From contig CM022667.1 of NCBI GenBank assembly GCA_012295275.1, forward strand, positions 7,099,332 through 7,163,331: DNA of 64,000 nucleotides, written 5' to 3'. The position numbers and the translations under genes are program-made. Origin of the DNA: Chrysomallon squamiferum (taxonomy: Eukaryota > Mollusca > Gastropoda > Neomphalida > Peltospiridae). Under the pieces are notes generated by a model. That model made no database searches, was not told the DNA's origin, and saw only the letters and a program-made list of their open reading frames with translations. Shown in pieces: positions 1-11,444 of the stretch (position 1 is the stretch's first letter; each line of letters begins with the position of its first letter).

Positions 1-168
1 TATATGAATATTATGTTTATGTTTATGATTAAAATTTAGAAATAAGCTTGATAAAAGATTATTATAAATAATTTTTTGAAAATTATACATTATTGATATT
101 CATTTTTAATTTTTTTCATCAAATTTTATAATGATTATTGATTTAATTGTATTTATTTTTCATTTGTA

Positions 169-217
<49 letters not shown>

Positions 218-344
218 ATATATATATATATAGACATGATACTATGTAGGTACATAGGTATGGCTGCAGTCATACATACATACATGCATATATATATATA
301 TAAAAGAAAAAGATAAAGTTTATTTGTGAAATAAATATGAGATT

Positions 345-735
345 ACTTCAGTATGTCATATATCTAACAACTGAAATAACTATAATATGACTTCAGCATG
401 TCAGATATTTAACAACTGAAATAAATATGAGATTACTTCAGTATGTCAGATATCTAACAACTGAAATAAGTATAATATTACTTCAGTATGTCAGATATCT
501 AACAACTGAAATAAATATAATATTACTTCAGCATGTCAGATATTTAACAACTGAAATAAGTATAATATGACTTCAGCATGTCAGATATTTAACAACTGAA
601 ATAAGTATAATATGACTTCAGCATGTCAGATATTTAACAACTGAAATAAGTATAATATGACTTCAGTATGTCAGATATCTAACAACTGAAATAAGTGGAA
701 TATTACTTCAGTATGTCAGATATCTAACAACTGTG
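345..735. repeat. 45-bp minisatellite, about 8.7 copies
   Basis: The unit contains cttcagtatgtcagatatct and aacaactgaaataagtataa. Variants differ by cagtatg/cagcatg and atctaac/atttaac. It lies upstream of the first recognised kinesin exon. Confidence 0.9.
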
Positions 736-835
736 ATATTACACAGTAACTAGAATTATTACACAGGTTAATGTAGTTTACAGAGTTTATGAATTATACT
801 GACAAATGTTAACAGCTCAATAATTTAAACATATC

Positions 836-1190
836 AGTATTTGTAGTTTGTAGCTGTAATTGTAATTGTTGTAGTAATTGTATTTGTAGTTGTAATTGTA
901 GTTGTAGTTGTTGTAGTTGTGTAATTGTAATTATAGTTGTAACTGTAGTTGTACTTGTATTTGTTCTTGTAGTTGTATTTGTGTTTGTAGTTGTTATAAT
1001 TGTAGTTGTAATTATTGTTCTAGTTGTGTTTGTAGTTGTAGTGTAATTGTTGTTGTAGTTGTAGTTGTAGTGTAATTGTTGTTGTAGCTGTGTTTGTAGT
1101 TGTAGTGTAATTGTTGTTGTAGTTGTAGTTGTAGTGTAATTGTTGTTGTAGCTGTGTTTGTAGTTGTAGTGTAATTGTTGTTTTATTTGG
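836..1190. repeat. TGTAGT/TGTAAT-rich degenerate hexanucleotide repeat
   Basis: Runs of tgtagttgtaattgttgt with higher-order copies of tagttgtagtgtaattgttg between 1030 and 1180. Non-coding. Confidence 0.8.
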
Positions 1191-1279
1191 CTGAGTGTTT
1201 GTTTAGACTGATGTCTGACTTATCAGTTCTAAGTTGTGTCTGTATTATTTAAAAATTTGATGAATATGTATTCTTCTAA

Positions 1280-1645
1280 CACACACAGACACTCATACAC
1301 AGACATATACACATACTAATATACACACACACATACTAACATACACACACACATACACATACTAATATACATACACATACTAACATACACATACACATAC
1401 ATACACATACTAATATACATGCACACATACAAAGTAACACACACATCCACATACTAACATACACACACACATTCACATACTAATATACACACACACATAC
1501 ACACACTAACATACACACACACATTCACATACTAATATACACACACACATACACACACTAACATACACACACACATACACATACTAATATACATACACAC
1601 ATACAAACTAACACACACATGCACAGATGCACATACATACACACA
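1280..1645. repeat. CA-rich interspersed repeat with ACTAACATA motifs
   Basis: Alternating (CA)n and catactaatatacacacac blocks; several units of about 60 bp recur between 1440 and 1570. Confidence 0.8.
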
Positions 1646-1942
1646 TAGATATTAATATAGAGAAACATGTCAGATTAAAGTTTAATGAAACAAAACCAAA
1701 ATAAAAGATGTAAAATAGTCAGTGATATTATATTGAAACACAAACATCTCCAGATATTCCAAATTAAAGAAAGTTTGGTGTGATCAACACACACACAAAT
1801 TCCTAGAAAATGATAACACAAAAACACAGCATAAAATAGTTGTCATTGTAACTGACATTAAATTCTAATTTAACAAAATGTATTAAATTGGATAATTAAT
1901 TTAAATTTGTTTGTTCGTTAATTAAATTTAATTGTTTTTCAG

Positions 1943-3409
1943 GGTAAAAGTTGCTGTCAGGGTTCGTCCCTTTAACCAAAGGTTTGTACATTTTTCTATG
2001 TCTCAATTTTGAAAAGAGGAAAGCTTCATTCCACATTTGTTATACAAAATAAAATAAACAGCACTGACAGACAAACAGACAGACAGACTGACAGACTGAC
2101 AGACATACAGACAGACTGACTGAAAGACATACAGACAGACTCACAGACAGACAGACAGACAGACTGACAGACAGACAGACTGACAGACTCACAGACAGGC
2201 AGGCAGACAGACAGACAGACAGACAGACTGACAGACATACTCTGTGTAAAGATAAATATTTTTAGTTTGTTTTGTCACAAAAATCATTTTATCCATCCAG
2301 GAAAAGTTTCCAAAATGACTTTATTTTTTCATACTATAAAGTAATCATTCAGTTTGTTATAATTAAGAAACATAAAATATTAAAATATAATTTGTGTCTT
2401 GCAGGGAGATTGACAGAAAGGCAAAGGTGATCATCAAAATGCAAAATCAGATGACGTTGATATCCAACCCTGACGCACCCAGTATGTTATTTATTTTATT
2501 TACTGTGTTATGTATTATATATATATATATATATTGTTACTGTATTATATATATGTTACGTATTATATATATATATAGTTACTGTATTATTTATTTCATT
2601 TATTAAGGTTTGCTACATTATAATGTTTTAATACTTTTTCACTAAGAAGTTTATAACTGGTTATTTTTGTACATATTCACTGCATTTTTTTTTTATATCT
2701 TTCTTTCATATTTATTACATTTCTACATTTTTACACTCACTGCACTTTGCCCAATTTTATTTTTAAAATATCTGTTTACATATTCTTATGTTGTATTTAT
2801 TAGTAGTATTACATTTGTTAACTTACCTTTATTTATTACATTTTATATATAATTATAATATTGACAATTTTATTTGTATTAACATTATATTACATTTATT
2901 TAATTAAACTATCACATTTATAAATGGGTTTTATAAATGTTGATATTCTAATTTCACACACAGACAAAATAATGTGACAAAACACAACAAAGAGTAATTT
3001 TACTTTATTGTTGTCAAGTAGAAGAAACCTGAGTTTTCACCTGGTTTATTCAACACAGTACATATTTGTACTTTGTTTCTTTTTAAAAGACTTTTTACAA
3101 GTTTTTGTGATATTTTTAATTAACTTGTATTACAACTTGTTTCTTGTCTGCGCAGTGACAAACAACACTGCAATACAGATTAGTGTGTTATTAATATCAG
3201 TGTCTTATTACATACTTAATTCAGTTTAGTTCAGTGTTCTGTAAAGTGTATTACATATGTTTGCTATACAGCTGCTGTGATACACAGTGTATTACATATG
3301 CTTGTGTGATATACATGCATAACATTACTCAAATATATCCAAGTATTTAGACATATATCAAGAGCCAAAAAACAAGAGAAGTGGAAACATTATATAATAC
3401 ATTTATATG

Positions 3410-3458
<49 letters not shown>

Positions 3459-5091
3459 AAGAACTTATCACTGTGTGTTATGTCTGTAGACAAGACGTTG
3501 TGTTGTAAACTCTGTCTCCATCATTGTAAACACACACAGTGCATTGTCACCATTGTTTTATTGTTGCCAGGCAACCATTGATTGTTAGTGTACACAGAGA
3601 ATGACAGTGAGTTGTGTGAAAAGAGAAAATTGTTCACTGATCATTTGTTTAAATATTTATACACGTACACTTTTATACACGTACATGTTTTATACACGTA
3701 CACTTTTATACATGTACAGTTTTATACATATGCTTTTATACATACACTTTTTATACACATACACTTTTATACATATGCTTTTATACATACACTTTTATAC
3801 ACATACACTTTTATACATATGCTTTTATACATACACTTTTATACATACACATTTTATATACAGACACTTTATATATATACATACACTTTTATACACATAC
3901 ACTTTTTATATATACACATTTTATACATACTTTTTATCACACAGTCTTTTGTAAAATATTTATACCATTCACTTTACTGACTCATGCATCCTTCCTTAAA
4001 TCTGTCCATTCCTCCGTTCAGTCTGTTTATCTGTCCATCCATTCATCTGCCTGTGTCAACTTTATCTGTTATCTTTACCACCATGCTTCCACCATCTGTC
4101 CATCCATGCTTCTACCATCTGTCCATCCACTGACAGAATTATTGTTTAATCCACTTACATCTGTCAGGATGAATTGCAAGACTGTGAGAGTCTTAATAAC
4201 ACTGGTCTAGTGTAACACAGCTATTTGTGTAGAACAGTCAGACAAGCAGGTTGTCTTCTTACACCTGTTTTATCTTCAAGTCCAGACCAGAAAGTGACCA
4301 TTGTGTCCAGAGACCACAGATTTTATTAAATATTCTACTCAACTTGTATATTCTCAAGTGTGATGTTTGATAAGACATACCTTTAATGAGTAGATATACA
4401 GGTAAATGAGTCAACAGGTAAACAGAAAGTAGGATTAGCAAACACCGAGTGTAGATATACAATTAGTGGTGGATAGATATATTAAAAATAAATACATTCA
4501 GTACACAGACAAACATATCTACAGTTAAATTAACACGAGGTAATTTATACTGAGAGTGATCTCACACAGTAACAATAAATAACATTAAAATAAGTTCACC
4601 ACATCAGACACTGTTACATAGCCACACAGGTAGGCTTAATGAAGTACAAGTTCATTTGTGTTCATTAATCCAGGTAAACTGATCACACAGATTAATGTAC
4701 TAATGAGGTCAGTTATATAATTCTGTATAATGCTGACAGTGTGGGAATAGTCACTTAGTTTTCTGGGGTCGTCCAACTTGCACGCACAGACACACACACA
4801 CACACACACATACACACACACAAAGACACACAAACATGCACACACACACACACACACAGTGACAGCCACATACATAGAGTGACAGACAGAAACGCTCACA
4901 AGACACAGACAAACGTACTCACACAGTGATAGCCATGCCATATACACAGAACATATGTACATACAGTGACACACAGACAAACACACACACAGACATCACA
5001 GACACAAAACACACACACATACAATGACAAACACACAGAAACATACAAAAATATATACTCATTAACACAACTCTCTCTCAATAGATAGACA

Positions 5092-5130
<39 letters not shown>

Positions 5131-8100
5131 AATTTTATTTGTGAAATAAAAATGTGTGCTTTCAGTATAAATAAATTAAAAAATAAAATATGACTGTCAT
5201 TGTTACAAACACAAGAAACACTTATCTCAGTATTATCACAGTGTTAATATGAGAATTCTTGGACATTTGACAATAGAAATGATATCTCACTTTGAACTTA
5301 CACTTCACCTGACATTACAGGTGCAAAATATGTTTTATTTATACTCTATTATACAATAGCATTTCATGCATCATAGTTTTCTTTTATACTTGTTTTTTTT
5401 ATGTTAAACTAATCTACAATCAATAATATAATAAAAAAATAATATAAATTAATAATAATAACAATAATATAAAATAATAACATAAAATAATAATTATTAT
5501 TATAACAATAATAATAATAATATAAAATAATAACATAAAATAATTATTATTATAACAATAATAATAATAACAACATAACAGTAATAATAATTACAATAAC
5601 AACAACAGCAGCAACAACAACAATTGCAACAATAATAACAAAAATTTATATCACTGGATTCTCAGTTATAATTAGAAAGTTAACATGCTGCTGTGTAAAT
5701 TATCAATGCTAATATGGAGTTTTGTGACAGTGTTTGGTAAATCAATCACATGCACAAAAGATGAACTGGCAGTCATTATATCTCATAACTTGATTATATC
5801 ACAGTGCTATACCTTCCTACTCTATAGTATATCTAGTTTATTTCACACTAGTATAACTTGATTATATCACAGTGCTATAACTTCTTACTCTATAGTATAT
5901 CTAGTTTATTTCACACTAGTATAACTTGTTTATTTCACACTAGTATAACCTGTTTATTTCATAGTAGTATAACTTGTTTATTTCACACTAGTATAACTTA
6001 TTTTGTTGATTTCTAAAAATGATTCTTAAATTTTTTATCCTTTTTTTTCTGTCAGATGAAGAACCAAAAAAGGTAAGTACATTTTTTCTTTATTGTTAAG
6101 GAAAAAGAAAAGATTAAATTATTTTTACGAGAGAACTATAAATGAAATAATTCAGGATATAAAAGTTAAATCTTTTCTACCAAGATTAATCTTGTATTAA
6201 AACAACATTGATGATAATTAGATGTTTACTATTTGTAAAATGAATGCTGTTAATTTAAACTATTGCATTTGTCCCATAGATTCTTGAACCCCAAAAGTCA
6301 AGCATTTCAAAGTTGTCAATATTTAATACTTAAATATTCTTAAATTTCATAAAAATGTTTAAAAGTAAAAAAAAAAAAGTTGAAAAAAAAGAGAAAGAAA
6401 ACTGATATAAACATGTGTTTGTGTTTAGCAAAGTTTATGTTGTAAACCTGCCATCGTGTAGAAAGCAGCACTGAATGCAGTGGAGAAATCTGGGTTGACT
6501 GTCAGCCAGTCACTGCTCATTCTAAGAGTCCATAAAATCACGTGGATCTTGTCCTCAAAAGCTATTTAAAAAGTCCATAAATTTATGTTGACATTTTGTG
6601 TTTAGTGTATACATCAGTAATTTAGTAGAGAACTGAATAGAGAACAAAAGTGTGACAACAGACTGGTCATGTCAGCTTTGTAATATCAAGCTGTATTTGA
6701 AAGAGAAAAATAAAATTTGTCATTTATGTGTGTGTGTAAGTGTGTGAGACTGTGTGTGTAAGTGTGTGTGTGTAAGTAAATATGTGTAAGTGTGTGTATA
6801 TGTGTGTGTAAGTGTGTGTGTGTGTGTGTGTGTGTAGTGTGTGTGTATGTAAGTGTGTGTGTGTGTAAGTGTGTGTGAGTGTATAAGTGTGTGAGTATGT
6901 GTGTGTGTGAGTGTGTGTATGAGTGTGTGTGAGTCTGTGTGTGTAAGTACGTGTGTGTGTGTGTAAGTGTGTGTATGTGTGTGTAAGTGTGTGTGTGCAT
7001 AAGAATGTGTGCGTGTGTCTAAGTGTGTGTATAAGAATGTGTGAAAGTGTGTGTGTAAGTATGTACGTGTAAGTGTGTGTGTAAGTATTTATGTGTAAGT
7101 GTGTGTATGTGTGTGTAAGTGTGTGTGCATAAGAATGTGTGCGTGTGTCTAAGTGTGTGTATAAGAATGTGAAAGTGTGTGTAAGTATGGTTTGTGTGTG
7201 TGTGTAACTGTGTGTATAAGTGTGTAGGTATGTGTGTGTTTGTGTAAGAATGTGTGTATGTGTGTGTGTAAGTATGGTTGTGTGTGTAAGTGTGTGTGTA
7301 ACTGTGTGTATAAGTGTGTGTAGGTATGTGTGTGTGTTTGTGTAAGAATGTGTGTATGTATGACATTCATCCTTACACAGATACCTTCGTAGAGCAGTGA
7401 AGAGTAGATAATAAAAGCTCAGTAAAACAGTCTTAATAGCATGTAATAATTTTTCATGCTGTTAAACAACTTAAAGTTTCTGATATACACTGAAGTTAAT
7501 GCTCAGACTGTGTGTTTTTTTTAAAAATGTACAGTTGTTGATTTATTTTCATTGTTTATTTTACATTCAAAGTTTTCATTTGACTACTCCTACTGGTCAC
7601 ACGATGGCTTCACTACGACGCCAGAAGGAATTCTTGAGCCTCTTCCTGGCTCAAACTACTCTAGTCAGCGAATGGTTTTTGATGACCTCGGCAAAGGCGT
7701 GCTCAACAACGCTTTTGAAGGTAAACTCTCATTTTAGTACATTTCTTTTCTTTTTACTGTTGTCAGAAACTGGTGATGACTCTGAAATGTAGCTTTCCAT
7801 TCTAAATGTAAACTGTGTAAAGGGTAACAGATTATTTACCTGTGATAAAAACAATGAACAAAATCACTGAAAAATCAACTAATTTATTTTATTTTATTTT
7901 ATTTTCTGCATGAGAATGTTATGAGATAGTGAAAAGCAAACTGGCCTCTTTATTTCATTTTCTTTGATTTGTAATTTTACTGTCAGGACAAAATAGTGAG
8001 TGTTTAAAAAAAATGAAATAAATGATCTGTTTTCAGGGTACAACACGTCTCTGTTTGCTTATGGACAGACCGGCTCAGGCAAATCATACTCCATGGTTGG

Positions 8101-11100
8101 CTATGGACCAAACAAGTAAGTCTGAATTATAGTGCAGTCACTAACTGTCAACCAGTCACTTAGTGATCAGTCACTACTTGACTTTACATACCATTCACTT
8201 AGTGATCAGTCACTACTTGACTTTACATACCATTCACTTAGTGATCAGTCACTACTTGACTTTACATACCAGTTACTTAGTGATCAGTCACTACTTGACT
8301 TTATATACCATTCACTTAGTGATCAGTCACTACTTGACTTTACATACCATTCACTACTTGACTTTACATACCATTCACTTAGTGATCAGTCACTACTTGA
8401 CTTTACATACCAGTTACTTAGTGATCGGTCACTACTTGACTTTACATACCATTCACTTAGTGATCGGTCACTACTTGACTTTACATACCAGTTACTTAGT
8501 GATCAGTCACTACTTGACTTTACATACCAGTTACTTAGTGATCAGTCACTACTTGACTTTACATACCAGTCACTTAGTGATCAGTCTAGACATTACATAT
8601 CACACATTTTATATTTAATTAATTTTCATGTTTCATTCATGTGAAACAAGCAGAAAAGAAGAAAATGTTGTATGAGTCACTAACAGTTACTATGACAACA
8701 GGAAATTTAAATGTTATAACAACAATGTACTAATATATCTTGTTATTGCTTTATACAAAATATATGTTATAACAAAATATACTAAAAGTTATAAATCTTT
8801 ATTGTTTACTACAAGTTATATTAAAAGTTATAAATTTTACTATTTACTACAAGATATATTAAAAATTACAACACTTTATTATTTTTTTACAAAATATATT
8901 CTAAGTTTTTAACTAAATATATTAATTAAATTTGATATTTTTTAGGGGAATTGTTCCAATTACATGTGATGAACTTTTCAAGGCAATTGAGAGAAACACA
9001 GATAAAAACAAGGTAAAAATAGTTTTATTTTTTAATTTCGTTGTTAAGTTTACAAATCTTCACTTTGTTACTAAATCACTAATTGTTGTCTGTCATGCAA
9101 TAAAACTAATTAGTTTCTAATACTCAGTCATAATTGCAGTGAAAAAGATCCATGAACCATAATTTACACTTTTTCTTCAAAAACTCGGTGTTTAACTTAA
9201 TGATTTGCTCTGTGTTAATTTTTACTTTCAGAGGTTTGAGGTGACATTTTCTATGTTAGAAATCTACAATGAACAGGTGAGAGACTTGCTGACCAAGGAC
9301 AACCCGAAGGGAGGGCTGCAGGTGAGGCAGAACCCCAAACTGGGCATGTTCTACGTGGAGAACCTGAAGAAAGTTCCTGTCGGAAGTTACAAAGAGATTG
9401 AGAAGAGGACAGAGCAAGGTAAACACACACATACATACATACATACAATACACACACACACATATCCACACACATGTCGGAAGTTACAAAGAGATTGAGA
9501 AGAGGACAGAACAAGGTAAACACACATACACACATACATACAATACACACACACACACACACACACATACATACAATACACACACATACACATATACATA
9601 CACACACATGTACACATATACATACAATATACACACAATATACATATATATATATACAAATATATATACAAATACAGACATACATACACATATACATACA
9701 AATACACATACACATACACACATACATACAATACACACGTACACAAAATACACACACACATATACATATACATACAAATACGCACACAATGTATAGAATA
9801 CTATAAATACTTTAAAAGTTGGAATGTGACAAAAGTTAAACATTTCTATATTTACATTAGTTTGTTCCTACAGTAATCCAGATTTCCACTTGTCAATAAA
9901 ATGTAAAAAAAATCACTGTTTTTAATAAAACGTAAATCTGTTTTTAGTCAAATGTAAATCTGTTTTTGTCAGGAACTGCAAGCAGGACGGTGGCATCAAC
10001 TCAGATGAATGCAACGAGCAGCCGAGCGCACACTGTGGTGACAATCACCTTCGACCAGATCATCAAAACAGACAACGGCGAAACAAAGAAATCCAGCACA
10101 ATGAATCTTGTTGATTTAGCAGGTAACTCTAGAAAATATTTTTTATTTTACCAGAGGTTAATAATGTTAATAATGAAGTACAATTACATGTAGTTAAATG
10201 ATTTTAATTTACAGACTGAGGTTAATGTTGATGTTGGTGTGTGTGTGATTTTAATTTGCAGACTGAGGTTAATGTTGATGTTAATGTTGAGGTTGGTGTG
10301 TGTGTGATTTTAATTTACAGACTGAGGTTAATGTTGATGTTAATGTTGAGGTTGGTGTGTGTGTGATTTTAATTTATAGACTGAGGTTAATGTTGAGGTT
10401 AATGTTGAGGTTGGTGTGTGTGTGATTTTAATTTATAAACTGAGGTTAATGTTGAGGTTGGTGTGTATGTGAAATGTACTAAAACTATTTTCACTGTTTT
10501 AGGTTCTGAGCGGGCAGACAGCACAGGAGCCACAGGAGACAGGTTAAAAGAAGGAGCCAACATCAACAGGTCTTTGTCAGCACTCGGCAACGTCATTTCT
10601 GTAAGTTCAATAACTACAACACTCCCTAACCTGTTTGCTAACCAATGTTCATTTTCCTTAAACATCATTTCATTTTGAAAGTTATTTTCACCACAGTGAC
10701 AACATCCTACATTTTCAGAATAGTTGATATTAATACATAAAGCTAACAATGATAGTTAACAACTCTAAGTTTTAAATTGACACAAAACTTTTTACATTTT
10801 TGTTTCAGGCTCTGGCTGATCAATCGATGGGCAAAAAGAAAGTTTTAGTTCCTTACAGATTCTGTTCTTACCGAGGTAACAGGTGAGTTACCAAGCTGTT
10901 ACAAAACGCTTTGGGAGGTAACAGGTGAGTTACAAGCTGTTACAGAACGCTTTGGGAGGTAACAGGTGAGTTACAAGCTGTTACAGAACGCTTTGGGAGG
11001 TAACAGGTGAGTTACAAGCTGTTACAGAACACTTTGGGAGGTAACAGGTGAGTTACATGCTGTTACAGAACACTTTGGGAAGAGAAAAGTTCATGGTAAT

Positions 11101-11444
11101 TGTTCTGGTACAAGTTGTAAAACCTAGAGAAAAGAGTTTATTTTTCATTTTAAACTGCAATGTTTTGTATTTTTTATTTTAAACTGCAATGTTTTGTATT
11201 TTTTATTTTAAACTGCAATGTTTTGTATTTTTCATTTTAAACTGCAATGTTTTGTATTTTTTATTTTAAACTGCAATGTTTTGTATTTTTCAGTAAAACG
11301 ATAATGATAGCTGCTCTGTCGCCTGCTGACATCAACTACGACGAGACGCTGTCAACACTGCGCTATGCTGACCGAGCAAAGAAGATCAAGAACCAAGCAG
11401 TGATCAATGAAAACCCGCTGGACAAGCTGATCCGCGAACTCAAG
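1943..11444 (+). CDS. KIF28: Kinesin motor-domain exons (11 exons)
   Basis: These exons encode nearly the whole motor. The first carries beta-1 ([13 protein letters not shown]), and a 17-nt micro-exon at 6056-6072 encodes only E-E-P-K-K plus a split codon. Exon 7573-7720 has [13 protein letters not shown]. Exon 8037-8115 has the ATP-binding P-loop [16 protein letters not shown]. Exon 9232-9418 carries [14 protein letters not shown]. Exon 9973-10122 carries switch I, written NATSSRAH where most kinesins have SSRSH, and the start of switch II. Exon 10503-10600 continues with [18 protein letters not shown] and [13 protein letters not shown]. Exon 11294-11444 ends the domain with [20 protein letters not shown] and [12 protein letters not shown]. 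Between these, exon 10809-10882 should carry the conserved VPYRDSxLTxLLQxxLGGN stretch but reads [11 protein letters not shown]. The start codon must lie in an exon upstream of 1943, in the window or beyond it. Confidence 0.9.

Larger units (their letters stand above)
1..1942. other. Region upstream of first recognised kinesin exon
   Basis: It contains a (TG)n run at 172-214, the 45-bp minisatellite, TGTAGT and CA-rich arrays, and AT-rich sequence. The kinesin start codon is not recognisable here: the next exon needs a donor exon ending in phase 1, and I found no convincing ATG-plus-donor. It is probably an intron with the first exon outside the window. Confidence 0.6.
2482..6055 (+). other. 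Kinesin intron, no exon seen
   Basis: 3.6 kb of AT-rich sequence. It contains (TG)n at 3413-3455, a cttttatacatacac-type array at 3655-3950, CA-rich tracts at 4785-5125, an AAT-rich tract at 5435-5640, and a taacttgtttatttcacact repeat at 5780-6000. I see no coding signal. Confidence 0.7.

Noticed and set aside
345-735. CRISPR-like look of regularly spaced repeats
   Set aside because: Units are directly adjacent tandem copies without unique spacers, in a eukaryotic intron-rich context; ordinary minisatellite.
6440-6560. GC-richer island with a short minus-strand frame
   Set aside because: Only about 40 codons, no splice sites and no recognisable similarity.
6686-7370. Minus-strand H/T-rich frames
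   Set aside because: Translation of (TG)n-type simple sequence.
8132-8644. 170- and 151-codon plus-strand frames
   Set aside because: They are generated by the 39-bp minisatellite, whose length is a multiple of three; the protein is the same 13 residues repeated, inside a kinesin intron.
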